From the NCBI RefSeq assembly GCF_025148285.1, contig NZ_CP102268.1, positions 1,426,001 to 1,490,000 of the forward strand: a stretch of DNA of 64,000 nt. The letters run 5' to 3'. The notes below the pieces were generated by a model. The model was given only the letters and a program-made list of their open reading frames with translations, made no database searches and was not told the DNA's origin. Positions within the stretch are counted from its first letter, which is position 1. Every line of letters starts with the position of its first letter. The translations under genes were made by a program, and so were the position numbers. Below, piece after piece: positions 42,415-50,887 of the stretch. Source of the DNA: Marvinbryantia formatexigens DSM 14469. GTDB lineage: Bacteria > Bacillota > Clostridia > Lachnospirales > Lachnospiraceae.

Positions 42415-43143
42415 ATGATTACTCTTACAAACGTTTCCAAGACTTACGGAAACAGCAACAAAAAAGCCGTGGATTCCCAGACCTGGGAGATTCCGGACGG
42501 CAGCATCACCGGCTTTATCGGTCCGAACGGCGCCGGAAAGTCTACCACTTTAAAAATGATTACCGGTATCGTGACCCCCGACGAGGGAAGCATTGTCATC
42601 AACGGACACGATATTGTGAAAGAACCGATCGCAGCGAAAAAGCAGTTTGGCTTTGTGTCGGATTCGCCGGATAAGTTTCTCCGTCTGAAGGGCATCGAAT
42701 ATCTGCGCTTCTGCGCGGATGTCTATGAGGTTCCGGAGGCGCAGCGCAGAGAGCGGATTGATATGTTCGCCAGCCGCTTCGGTCTCACGGACGCCCTCTC
42801 CAGCCGGATTATGAGCTATTCCCACGGTATGCGCCAGAAGCTGATGGTCATCGGCGCGCTTCTGCACAACCCGTCCGTCTGGATTCTGGATGAGCCGCTG
42901 ACAGGACTTGACCCAGGCTCTTCCTTCGCGCTGAAGGAAATGATGCGCGAGCACGCTGCTGCCGGAAATTCTGTGCTTTTCTCCACGCATATTCTGGAAA
43001 TCGCCGAACGGCTCTGCGATTATGTGGCGATTATCAATCACGGACGCATCGTGTTCCGGGGCACGCTGGAACAGCTCCGCGCCCGTTATTCCGGCGAAAT
43101 GTCGCTGGAAAATATTTTCCTGGAGATGACCAGTCATGCGTAA
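42415..43143 (+). CDS. ABC transporter ATP-binding protein
   Basis: A 242-residue ABC ATPase: Walker A GPNGAGKST, Q-loop KQFGFVSDSP, a degenerate signature SYSHGMRQKL, Walker B VWILDEPLTGLDP and the switch His in LFSTHILEIAE. Sequence style matches multidrug or antibiotic-type exporters (CcmA-like). AAGGAG lies before the ATG. It overlaps the permease gene by 8 bases, so they are one transporter. Substrate unknown. Confidence 0.93.
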   Translation: MITLTNVSKTYGNSNKKAVDSQTWEIPDGSITGFIGPNGAGKSTTLKMITGIVTPDEGSIVINGHDIVKEPIAAKKQFGFVSDSPDKFLRLKGIEYLRFCADVYEVPEAQRRERIDMFASRFGLTDALSSRIMSYSHGMRQKLMVIGALLHNPSVWILDEPLTGLDPGSSFALKEMMREHAAAGNSVLFSTHILEIAERLCDYVAIINHGRIVFRGTLEQLRARYSGEMSLENIFLEMTSHA

Positions 43144-44830
43144 AGAATTATTACTCACAAAAATCCTGTTAAAATGCGGAATGGGCAGTATGCTGCCCGC
43201 AGGAAAAAAGAAGCGGCAGATAATCGGACAGTGGGCGCTCTATCTGCTGATTGCCGTCTGCATCGTGCCGCTGCTGGTTCTGCTTTACCAGTTTGGCAGA
43301 GCCATGTATCAGACGCTGTCTCCGCTGCGCCTGGAGTACCTTGCCTATGACATCACGCTCCTGCTGCTCTCCCTTACCACGCTGATCTTGTCGCTGCCCT
43401 TTGCGATGTCCGTTTTATTTCTGGCAAAGGATATTGAATATCTTCTGCCGATGCCGCTTTCCCCGTGGCAGATTGCGGGGGCAAAGCTCTGTACGGTGCT
43501 GCTGTACGAATATATCACCACCGCGGCTGTCGGCATCCCCATGCTTGCCGGAATCGGAACGGCGGCGCATCACGGCATTGCCTATTTTCTTTTTGCTGCG
43601 CTCGTGCTGCTCGCACTCCCCATACTGCCGGTGATTTACGGATGCCTCCTCGGCGTTCTGATTCTGCCACTCACCACAAAGCTGCGCCGCAAAGAGGCAG
43701 TCACAACGCTTTTTTCCATCCTGATTATCCTGCTCGCCAGCGGCGCAGGACTTCTCTTCAGTTACTTTGGCGAGACGCTGGGCAGTCTGGATATCGCCGC
43801 CATTATCACCGGAAATAAGCAACTGCTCATCCAGGCGGAATACCTCTTCCCGAATCTTCTGCTCGCCGGAAGGGCACTGAAAAGTACAGACCCGGCAATG
43901 CTGCTTCTCTACGTGCTGACTGCCGCGGCGGCAATCCTTGTTTTCCTGCTGGCAGGAAACCGGTTTTATCTGAAAGCGGTATCCGGCATGAACGAGGTTT
44001 CCCAGAAGCGCGAAAAGCTCTCCGCTGCAGAGGAGATGCGCGCGCTGAAGACTTCGGGCATTGTAAAGAGCTGCGCGCTCCGGGAGTGGAAGCTGCTGGT
44101 GCGCACGCCCGTGTATTTTCTGAACTGTGTGCTTTCCGCCTTTCTTGTGCCGGTCATCCTTCTGGCAGCGCTCATCGTTCCCCTGCTTGGGAACATGGAA
44201 GAGCTGCAGAAGTTCCTGCCTCAGGTGTCGCAGCTTTTTCAGATGTTCGGCACAGACCAGCTCTCCGGTGTGCTTATGCTAACTGTTTTCGCCCTCACGA
44301 CGCTGTTCTGCACAATGAATCTGTCGGCTGCCACCTGCATTTCCCGCGAGGGAAGCAATTTTATCGAAATGAAATACATCCCGGTTCCCTATAAAAAGCA
44401 GCTCCAGGGAAAAATGCTCTGCGCCGTCAGCCTCAGCTTCGCGGCTACGCTGCCCTACACGTTTTTGCTTGTATTTGCAGGGGCGGCAATCTTAAAGACC
44501 CCGGTGTGGCTGCTCCTCCCGGCGCTTGCCATCAATGTTTTTACGGTATTTACCGTCAGCTATTTCCAGTTGCTCGGCGATCTCTGGAAGCCAAAGCTCT
44601 CCTGGACCAGCGAGCAGGCCGCCGTCAAACAGAATTTCATCGCCATGCTCACCATGCTCGGCGCATTTTTGGTCTGCCTGCTGCTCGGACTTGGCTGCAT
44701 CGGGCTTTATCTGCTGCGGATTCCCGTCTACGGAATCCTCGCCGCAGGAATCATAGTCCTTGGCGTACTTGCCTTCGGGCTGCGCGCCTTCGCTTTCCGC
44801 TACGGAGAGCGGGCGCTGGCAAAACTGTAA
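43136..44830 (+). CDS. ABC transporter permease (ABC-2-like)
   Basis: A 564-residue integral membrane protein with about 12 predicted helices in two halves separated by a basic cytoplasmic loop (SQKREKLSAAEEMRALKTSG). The 12-helix layout suggests a full export channel made from one gene. The ATPase gene overlaps its start. No motif fixes the substrate; export of a peptide, lipid or drug is possible. The transcript probably ends at the hairpin 44843-44894. Confidence 0.85.
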   Translation: MRKELLLTKILLKCGMGSMLPAGKKKRQIIGQWALYLLIAVCIVPLLVLLYQFGRAMYQTLSPLRLEYLAYDITLLLLSLTTLILSLPFAMSVLFLAKDIEYLLPMPLSPWQIAGAKLCTVLLYEYITTAAVGIPMLAGIGTAAHHGIAYFLFAALVLLALPILPVIYGCLLGVLILPLTTKLRRKEAVTTLFSILIILLASGAGLLFSYFGETLGSLDIAAIITGNKQLLIQAEYLFPNLLLAGRALKSTDPAMLLLYVLTAAAAILVFLLAGNRFYLKAVSGMNEVSQKREKLSAAEEMRALKTSGIVKSCALREWKLLVRTPVYFLNCVLSAFLVPVILLAALIVPLLGNMEELQKFLPQVSQLFQMFGTDQLSGVLMLTVFALTTLFCTMNLSAATCISREGSNFIEMKYIPVPYKKQLQGKMLCAVSLSFAATLPYTFLLVFAGAAILKTPVWLLLPALAINVFTVFTVSYFQLLGDLWKPKLSWTSEQAAVKQNFIAMLTMLGAFLVCLLLGLGCIGLYLLRIPVYGILAAGIIVLGVLAFGLRAFAFRYGERALAKL

Positions 44831-44842
44831 TCAGATACTATT

Positions 44843-44894
44843 CCCCGCAATAAGCTGCGTGATATCAGACCTGTACCGCAGCAGAACTGCGGGG
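44843..44894 (+). terminator. Terminator of the ABC exporter operon
   Basis: Outer stem CCCCGCA/TGCGGGG with an inner GCTGCG/CGCAGC stem, followed by ATTTTCTCT, just after the permease stop. Confidence 0.65.
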
Positions 44895-44990
44895 ATTTTC
44901 TCTCCGCTTATCTCTGACTGCTACTGAACGTGTGCCCTTTGCAACCGACCTTTTAAAAGTGTAAAAATCAGTCGCGCAGACATATCTCCC

Positions 44991-45269
44991 TCAGGTCGTT
45001 TCCATCTCCCGTTTCACGCTTTCCAGCTCCCCGGACGTCATTTCAACAAGCCTGAGAATCTCCTCCTCCGGATATCTTCCCTCCAGCATGGCCCGCGCTG
45101 TCCTTCTCTTCTCTGCCCGCCTGCCACGCCGTATCCCACGCTTTATTCCGCTTTTTCTGCCATTTTCATATACAGCCTCCGAAAGATTACACATCAGATT
45201 TATCTCCCTTCTCATATCTGCGTCCATTTTTATATGAAATTTTTCCCGCAGCAGACGCTCTTGCCGCAA
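44991..45269 (-). pseudogene. Rpn/PD-(D/E)XK transposase remnant (C-terminal fragment)
   Basis: About 95 residues of the C terminus of a recombination-promoting nuclease: the segment LLREKFHIKMDADMRREINL followed by MCNLSEAVYENGRKSG, then a basic tail and a Glu-rich end. The nuclease core, normally over 200 residues further upstream, is missing, and a stop codon lies just before the fragment at 45282-45284. A short sequence upstream (about 45311-45325) resembles that upstream of the other Rpn gene (about 11911-11925). Non-functional. Confidence 0.65.
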
Positions 45270-45572
45270 TTCCTGTTGTATTCATTACTGAAATTTTGGC
45301 GAGACGCCAGATTTTCTGAAATGTGAAATCATTATAGCATATCATTTTTTACATGTCAATATTTAAAAATATTTTTATAATATCTCTTACTATTTATAAT
45401 ATTCTCGGTCATGCAACAAATATCAGAAACAAATGTGTCTTACCTTCGACGGGAAGCCAGTCCTTTAAAGCATGTAAGCAGATATTTCTGATATTTAACA
45501 TATGGCGTTTAGACAGAGGTCACAGACAGGAGCTGTCGCTGTCAGCCTCCTTCTTATACATGGCAACAAAAG

Positions 45573-45608
45573 AGCCAGCCCGGACAGCGTAAATCATCCG
45601 GGTTGGCT
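45573..45608 (-). terminator. Terminator of the siderophore transport operon
   Basis: Arms AGCCAGCCCGGA and TCCGGGTTGGCT (one G-U pair) are followed leftward by CTTTTGTTG. It lies 136 bases after the binding-protein stop. The 474-base gap 45270-45743 holds this, the repeat at 45632 and otherwise A+T-rich sequence. Confidence 0.7.
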
Positions 45609-45631
45609 ATGTCTGTTCTCATATTATAACC

Positions 45632-45728
45632 GGGCATCTGCCCTGTGCTGTAAATGTTCTGACAGGATAGTCAGGGTATCTGCCCCATGCTGCACATGTT
45701 CTGGTATCATCACCGGGGGCATCTGCCT
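45632..45728. repeat. Three near-palindromic dyads at 42-43-base spacing
   Basis: GGGCATCTGCCC (45632-45643), GGGTATCTGCCC (45674-45685) and GGGCATCTGCCT (45717-45728) are each followed by similar sequence (CTGTGCTG.. / CATGCTG.. / TCTGCTG..). They lie in the 3' untranslated part of the siderophore operon. Confidence 0.65.
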
Positions 45729-45743
45729 TCTGCTGTCCGCGCC

Positions 45744-46886
45744 TTAGTTCAGCAGCGCGCTCTCCAGGTCAGAAAGCATAACATCGAATGCTGTCACGCC
45801 GCCCTCTGCGGTGTACCACACTGCCGGGTGCTCCAGAATGACAAGATTGCCGTTTTTGTATGCGTCTGTGCCCATTACCAGCTCATTTTCCATGATTTCC
45901 TGTGCGAGCTGCGCGCCGTTTGTGCCGATAGCCGCATCGCGGTCCATTACGAAAATGTAATCCGGATTCAGCGATACGATCAGCTCGAAGGACGCCTCAT
46001 TTCCGTGCGCGGATTCCGCTGCGCCGCCATTTCCCTGGGCAGCCGCCTCTGTAACCGCTTCGGTTGTGCCTTCCTGTGCCTCTGTTGCTGCTTCCGTTGT
46101 ACCTTCCTGTGCCTCACCTGCTGCTTCCGCTGCACCTTCCTGCGCACCGGCATTTTCTCTGCCGCCGCCCTGTCCGCCGTTGCCGCCTCGTCCGCCGCCG
46201 CTGGATTCCGCAACGTCAGCGCAAAGGTTCTCAAAGCCGACTTCCACGCCGATAAGAGAGCAGCGTCCGCCGTTTCCGATTACGTTAAAGCTGCCGCTGG
46301 TGCACATACCGATTACCGCGGTCTTTCCTTCCGCAAATTCATGCAGCGTGGCAATGCGCTCGTCAAACCCGGCAAATTTTTCTTCTATCTCAGCTTCCTT
46401 TCCGAAGATGGAGGCGATGGTCTGCGCATTCTGACGGGTACTCTCCAGAAGTCCAATTTCTGTGTCGGTAGACAGATAAACGACCGGGGCAATCTCACTG
46501 AGTGCATCGTAGCTTGCCGACAGACGTCCGCCGATGAAAATGATATCCGGCTCGCACGCCATGACCGCTTCCAGGTCTGCCTCTTTAATCGTGCCGAGAT
46601 TTACGATTTCTTCATTTTCCATATAGCTCTGCAGATAATCCAGGGAGGTGGAGGCAGAGCCGACCACGCGGTCTCCCAGGTCCAGGTTAGCCAGGATATC
46701 CAGCGCCGCCATATCCAGAATCGCGATGCGCTCCGGGTCATAGGGAACCGCCATCTCTGTTTTTTCACCTGCTCCATTAAGGCAGGTAATCTCCACGGTC
46801 TCCGCCGAAGCATCCTCCGCCTGGCAGCACGCCGCCGCACCAAATGCCATCATTGCTGTCATAAGAATCGAAACTGCTTTTTTCAT
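45744..46886 (-). CDS. Siderophore ABC transporter substrate-binding protein (YclQ/FpuA-like) with inserted low-complexity segment
   Basis: A 380-residue exported binding protein of the helical-backbone type: signal peptide, then VPYDPERIAILDMAALDIL, PDIIFIGGRLS, TAVIGMCTSGSFNVIGNGG and NPDYIFVMDRDAA. The N-terminal Cys pair (ACC) could be lipidated. About 66 residues (229-294) rich in Gly, then Glu/Thr/Ala/Gln (EAQEGTTEA repeated) interrupt the second lobe where relatives have a short loop. It ends the operon after the ATPase gene, 23 bases away. It probably delivers ferric catecholate or carboxylate siderophores; the ligand is unproven. Confidence 0.88.
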   Translation of the reverse strand: MKKAVSILMTAMMAFGAAACCQAEDASAETVEITCLNGAGEKTEMAVPYDPERIAILDMAALDILANLDLGDRVVGSASTSLDYLQSYMENEEIVNLGTIKEADLEAVMACEPDIIFIGGRLSASYDALSEIAPVVYLSTDTEIGLLESTRQNAQTIASIFGKEAEIEEKFAGFDERIATLHEFAEGKTAVIGMCTSGSFNVIGNGGRCSLIGVEVGFENLCADVAESSGGGRGGNGGQGGGRENAGAQEGAAEAAGEAQEGTTEAATEAQEGTTEAVTEAAAQGNGGAAESAHGNEASFELIVSLNPDYIFVMDRDAAIGTNGAQLAQEIMENELVMGTDAYKNGNLVILEHPAVWYTAEGGVTAFDVMLSDLESALLN

Positions 46887-46909
46887 ATCGTTTTGCTCCT
46901 CCTTAAATT

Positions 46910-47662
46910 TTAATAGTAAATGGAAAGAGGCTTTCCCTCGATCTCCATGATTTCAAAGTCTACATCGTAGATACGGGATAAGGTCTCTTTCGTCATCACC
47001 TCCTGCACCGTCCCGAATTTTGCGATTTTTCCATCTTTAAATGCACAGATGTAGTCTGAATAAAATGCCGCGTAATTAATTTCATGCAGCACTAAAATCA
47101 CCGTCTTGCCCAGCTCATCGCAAAGGCGACGGACAATTTTCATCATATTGGTGGCGTGGTAAATGTCCAGATTATTCGTCGGCTCGTCCAGAAGCACATA
47201 CTCCGTATCCTGGGCAATGACCATCGCAATATAAGCGCGCTGTCTCTGCCCTCCAGAGAGCTCGTCGATAAACCGGTCGCGGAAGCTATCCAGCTCCATA
47301 TAGCGGATCGCCTGGTCGACAATACGCTCATCCTCCGGGGTAAGCCGCCCTCCGCAGTAGGGGAAGCGCCCGAACGCCACCAGCTCCTCCACCGTAAGCT
47401 TCATCTGGATATTGTTGCTCTGCGTAAGAATCGCCAGCCGCTTTGCCAGCTCCTTACTCTTCCATTTCGAAATGTCGGCGCCCTCAAATTCTACCTCGCC
47501 GCCGTCCCGCGCAATCAGACGCGAAATCACGCCCATCACCGTCGATTTTCCGGCGCCGTTCGGACCAATCAGGGACAGCACCTTCCCTTTGGGAATCTCG
47601 AAGCTTACCCCCTGCACGACTTCCTTTCCGTCGTATTTCTTTGTCAGTTTATCAATAATCAT
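46910..47662 (-). CDS. Siderophore ABC transporter ATPase (YclP/FepC-like)
   Basis: A 250-residue ABC ATPase of the iron-uptake class: Walker A GPNGAGKST, Q-loop LTQSNN, signature LSGGQRQRAYIA, Walker B YVLLDEPTNNLD and switch His VLHEINYA. It is cytoplasmic and powers the two permeases encoded just upstream, separated by 3 bases from the second permease gene. High confidence for the family; the substrate is inferred from its partners. Confidence 0.95.
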   Translation of the reverse strand: MIIDKLTKKYDGKEVVQGVSFEIPKGKVLSLIGPNGAGKSTVMGVISRLIARDGGEVEFEGADISKWKSKELAKRLAILTQSNNIQMKLTVEELVAFGRFPYCGGRLTPEDERIVDQAIRYMELDSFRDRFIDELSGGQRQRAYIAMVIAQDTEYVLLDEPTNNLDIYHATNMMKIVRRLCDELGKTVILVLHEINYAAFYSDYICAFKDGKIAKFGTVQEVMTKETLSRIYDVDFEIMEIEGKPLSIYY

Positions 47663-47665
47663 TCT

Positions 47666-48643
47666 TCAGGACCTCCTGTTCTTTAGCAGCAGATAAAGGA
47701 AATAAATGCCGCCGCCCACGGAAATAAACACGCTGATAGGAACGGAATACACATACACCCGCTCCACGATGCACTGCCCGCCGATCAGCACAATCATGCC
47801 AAAAAGCGCCGAGCCGAGAATCAGCTGCGAATGCCGGTATGTGTGCAGAAGCTGCCGGGACAGATTGGCAATAATCAGTCCCAGAAAGGAAATCGGTCCC
47901 ACCATCGCCGTCGCCACCGCAATGCAGATGGTGACGCCCAGAAGCAGCCGCCGGATGCTCCTGTCGTAATCCACGCCGAGATTTATCGCCTGGTCCTTCC
48001 CCAGCGTCAGCACATCCAGCAGCGCCAGGTCTTTGCGCAGTACAAAAATCAGCGCGGCGAGTATAACCACCGACAAAACGATAATCTCCGAATTTATGTT
48101 GTTGAAGCTTGCCACCAGGGTGGCGAGCAGCGTGTCGTACTCATTCGGGTCCATAATGCGCGTCAGTGTCGACTGGATGCTGGAGAAAAAGGACGACAGC
48201 ACCGTACCGATCAGCAGCACATAAAGCACATTATGGTTCGTCTTCTTAAACAGATAGCTGTAAATAAACGTCGCGATAATGCCCATCAACAGCACGTCCA
48301 TTGCAAACGCAGCGTTTGCGTTCACCGCGAAAATGCTTGCAGAGCCTGCAAAAAAATACACCGCCGTGTGAATCAGCGTGTAAAGCGAATTCATGCCGAG
48401 CAGGCAGGGCGTCACGATCGTATTGTTGATAATCGACTGAAATACGATGGATGCGCCGCCGATGGCGAACGCCGTAATCAGCATGACGATCAGCTTCGGA
48501 ATGCGGATTTTCATGGAATACTGAAACAGCTTCGGGTTATGAAAGTTTACGGCAACAAACAGGTACGCCGCCGAGCACAGCAGCACCAGCACCGCCATGA
48601 TAATCAGCTTATTTTTATTTGAGAGACGTCTGGTTTTCATCAC
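47666..48643 (-). CDS. Siderophore ABC transporter permease (YclO/FecD-like)
   Basis: A 325-residue FecCD-family permease with about nine helices. Family motifs GGASIVFQSIINNTIVTPCLLGMNS near the first third and GPISFLGLIIANLSRQLLHTYRHSQLI in the last third are visible. It pairs with the permease encoded upstream, overlapping it by 4 bases, to form the channel for an iron chelate. Confidence 0.94.
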   Translation of the reverse strand: MMKTRRLSNKNKLIIMAVLVLLCSAAYLFVAVNFHNPKLFQYSMKIRIPKLIVMLITAFAIGGASIVFQSIINNTIVTPCLLGMNSLYTLIHTAVYFFAGSASIFAVNANAAFAMDVLLMGIIATFIYSYLFKKTNHNVLYVLLIGTVLSSFFSSIQSTLTRIMDPNEYDTLLATLVASFNNINSEIIVLSVVILAALIFVLRKDLALLDVLTLGKDQAINLGVDYDRSIRRLLLGVTICIAVATAMVGPISFLGLIIANLSRQLLHTYRHSQLILGSALFGMIVLIGGQCIVERVYVYSVPISVFISVGGGIYFLYLLLKNRRS

Positions 48644-49719
48644 GCGTTCCCTCCTGTTCCATTCTGCGCCGCGCCTTTTCCGGTTTTTTTCGTAAAATCA
48701 AAGCGCACAGCCTTTCTGCCGCGCTTCAGGCGGTACAACAGCAGCCCGATAAACAAAATACTGCCGAGAATACCGACAATCAGCTCAATCGGCAGCTCGT
48801 AGGGGGCAATCACCACGCGCCCGATCATATCGCAGCCCAGCACGAAAATGGCTCCGAACAGCGCCGTGTCCACCAGCGTTCCGCGGATTTTGTCCCCCTT
48901 AAACATGGCGACAACATTGGGCACGATCAGACCTATGTAGGAGATAGAGCCGACCACCACCACGACTGACGCCGTAATCATCGCCGCAATGCTCAGTCCC
49001 ATAAACAGCACCAGATTGTAGGGGACGCCGAGGTTTCTGGAGAAATCCTTTCCCATACCGACAATATTAAAATGATTGGCAAAGATAAACGCCAGAATCA
49101 CCAGCGGAACCACCAGATAAACAATCTCGTAGCGCCCGCGCAGAACCATTGAAAAATGTCCCACCAGCCAGGAGGACAGCGCCTGCGTCATCTCATACTT
49201 GTACGCCAGATAGTTTGTGACGCCGTTTATCACGTTGCCGAACATAATGCCGACCAGCGGCACCATCACCACATCCTTAAAGGTGATGCGCTGGATAAAC
49301 CATACAAAAATCCAGGTGCCGAGGATGGCGAACACAAATGCAAAAATCGCTCTGCCCCACAGCGTGGACTGCGGCATAAACAAAAGCGCCAGCAGGATGC
49401 CGAACTGTGCCGAAGAAATCGTAGCTCCGGTGGTCGGGGAAACAAATTTGTTCATGCAGAGCTGCTGCATAATCAGTCCCGCCACACTCATGCCGACGCC
49501 GGTGCAGAGAATCGCCAGCAGGCGTGGCAGTCTGGAAACAAGGAAAACCTCCCACTGCTGCAGATCTCCCGCAAGCAGTCCCGCCGCATCCACATCCAGC
49601 ACGCCGATAAACAGCGACCAGATGGACAGCACCGCCAGGGCGACTGCCAGAATTATTGTAAGACTATACTTCCGAATAACAATCCCTCCATTGTTAGTTT
49701 CAACTAACTTTTGTAGCAA
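48640..49719 (-). CDS. Siderophore ABC transporter permease (YclN/FecC-like)
   Basis: A FecCD-family permease, first gene of the iron operon. It shows GMSVAGLIMQQLCMNKFVSPTT and GSISYIGLIVPNVVAMF motifs and about nine helices. The coordinates use the in-frame TTG at 49719 (359 residues), but this has no ribosome site, and an operator-like palindrome lies between it and a perfect GGAGGG (49684-49689). The best-spaced codon after GGAGGG is ATT at 49677, giving 345 residues (IRKYSLTIILAVALA). The true start is therefore uncertain and may be non-standard. Confidence 0.88.
   Translation of the reverse strand: MLQKLVETNNGGIVIRKYSLTIILAVALAVLSIWSLFIGVLDVDAAGLLAGDLQQWEVFLVSRLPRLLAILCTGVGMSVAGLIMQQLCMNKFVSPTTGATISSAQFGILLALLFMPQSTLWGRAIFAFVFAILGTWIFVWFIQRITFKDVVMVPLVGIMFGNVINGVTNYLAYKYEMTQALSSWLVGHFSMVLRGRYEIVYLVVPLVILAFIFANHFNIVGMGKDFSRNLGVPYNLVLFMGLSIAAMITASVVVVVGSISYIGLIVPNVVAMFKGDKIRGTLVDTALFGAIFVLGCDMIGRVVIAPYELPIELIVGILGSILFIGLLLYRLKRGRKAVRFDFTKKTGKGAAQNGTGGNA
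49693..49708. promoter_or_regulatory. Perfect 16-base palindrome, candidate iron-regulator operator
   Basis: GTTAGTT-TC-AACTAAC (plus strand) lies directly before the ribosome site of the iron transporter operon. Its form (TTAG...CTAA arms) resembles DtxR/IdeR-type metal-regulator boxes more than a Fur box. The regulator is inferred, and none is encoded in the window. Confidence 0.55.
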
Positions 49720-49775
49720 AAAAAAGAAGCCTGTCCGCGCAATGATATTCGTCTGGCCTATTACCTTCAGAAATC

Positions 49776-49810
49776 AAAAATGCGCTCTGTGCTAAGTTAC
49801 AGAACGCATT
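49776..49810 (-). terminator. Terminator of the AraC regulator gene
   Basis: Arms around ATGCGCTCTGT and ACAGAACGCAT (one mismatch) with a GCTAAGTT loop, followed leftward by TTTTTGATTT. It separates the regulator from the iron operon. Confidence 0.65.
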
Positions 49811-49852
49811 ATAACAGACTCTCTTCTGCCGTTTCCACTCCAAACGGTTCTT

Positions 49853-50851
49853 TCAATGCTCCAAAAGGATACTTTTCCGGTATTCCGTCGGGGAGACGCC
49901 CATCACCTCGCGGAACGCCCGCGAGAATTTGCTGCTGTTATCGTACCCGAAGGAAGCGGCGATCTGCGCGACCGGCGTGTCCGTTGTTTTTAAAAGCTGC
50001 GCCGCCGCCCGCATTTTGTATGCGCGCAGATAGGTCTGGATAGATTCCCCGTAAACGCTGTAAAAGCATTTTTTCAGCCGGGCAGGGGATACGTAAAACT
50101 GCTCCGCAAGCTGACGGATGGTCAGCCGCCTGTCCATATGCTCATTGATAAAACGGCAGACGTCCTTTGCCAGCTCCACCTGCGATTTCTGGCAGGAATG
50201 CTGACCGGACTGCGAAAGCGCCGTATCCAGGCTGCTCAGAAACAGAAACAGCTCCAGGACCTTCACCTTCAGATAGCCCTTGCGGATATCCTCCGGAACC
50301 GTGTAGAGCTCGGAAAAAACGTGCTCCAGACGCGCCGTGGAGCGCATAATAAAGCAGCGGTTTTCCGCGCAGAACTTCTCCAGAAGCGCAGCCGGGCTCA
50401 CCCGCACATCCGCCAGAAAACAGGAAAGGCACCGCGGCGTCAGCTCCGGGTCGACAATCACGGAAACGCCGTAATAACGCCCCGTCGGGCAGTATACGGC
50501 GGTGCCGCTGCCCGCGCTTTTGCAGACCGCCATGTCGCCCGCGGCAAGATAAAAAAACTGCTCCCCGGCATCGTATTCAAACCGCCCCTCCCGGCAGTGC
50601 GTGATTTCCAGCACGCCCGCCGGATAAGAGGGCGGATAGGTGTACGTCTGCATCCGGGCGTCCTTATAGCACACCCAGATTCCCGGAAAAACAGGATATT
50701 CCGTAATCGTCAGCTCGCCGTCGTCATTCGCCACCCGGTAAGCGATACAGTCTTCATTTTCAAAAAGTAATCTGGCATCCCTGTCGCAGGTGCCCTCGCA
50801 TAAATTCATCTTCATGCAGGCTATGATAACATCACATTTCTTTTTTGTCAA
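49853..50851 (-). CDS. AraC-family transcriptional regulator, probable siderophore-uptake activator
   Basis: A 332-residue regulator. The N-terminal two-thirds is a cupin-like sensor (EITHCREGRFEYDAGEQFFYLAAGDMAV). The C-terminal pair of helix-turn-helices is standard (RLTIRQLAEQFYVSPARLKKCF, TPVAQIAASFGYDNSSKFSRAFREVMGVSPTEYR). The position 130 bases before an iron-chelate importer parallels Btr- and PchR-like activators that sense siderophores; this link is inferred. Coordinates use TTG at 50851; an ATG at 50815 (320 residues) may be the real start, because TTGACA at 50846-50851 looks like the -35. Confidence 0.88.
   Translation of the reverse strand: MTKKKCDVIIACMKMNLCEGTCDRDARLLFENEDCIAYRVANDDGELTITEYPVFPGIWVCYKDARMQTYTYPPSYPAGVLEITHCREGRFEYDAGEQFFYLAAGDMAVCKSAGSGTAVYCPTGRYYGVSVIVDPELTPRCLSCFLADVRVSPAALLEKFCAENRCFIMRSTARLEHVFSELYTVPEDIRKGYLKVKVLELFLFLSSLDTALSQSGQHSCQKSQVELAKDVCRFINEHMDRRLTIRQLAEQFYVSPARLKKCFYSVYGESIQTYLRAYKMRAAAQLLKTTDTPVAQIAASFGYDNSSKFSRAFREVMGVSPTEYRKSILLEH
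50823..50851 (-). promoter_or_regulatory. Candidate promoter overlapping the AraC start
   Basis: Leftward TTGACA (50846-50851) and TATCAT (50823-50828) with an 18-base spacer. The ATG at 50815 lies only 7 bases past the -10, which would give a nearly leaderless message. Confidence 0.45.
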
Positions 50852-50887
50852 TTTCCGCCCTGCCGTATTTTTCCCGTTGCCCTTCCT

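Noticed and set aside
45632-45728. CRISPR-like repeat at 42-43 bases
   Set aside because: Only three divergent units, with partly repeated spacers and no cas genes.
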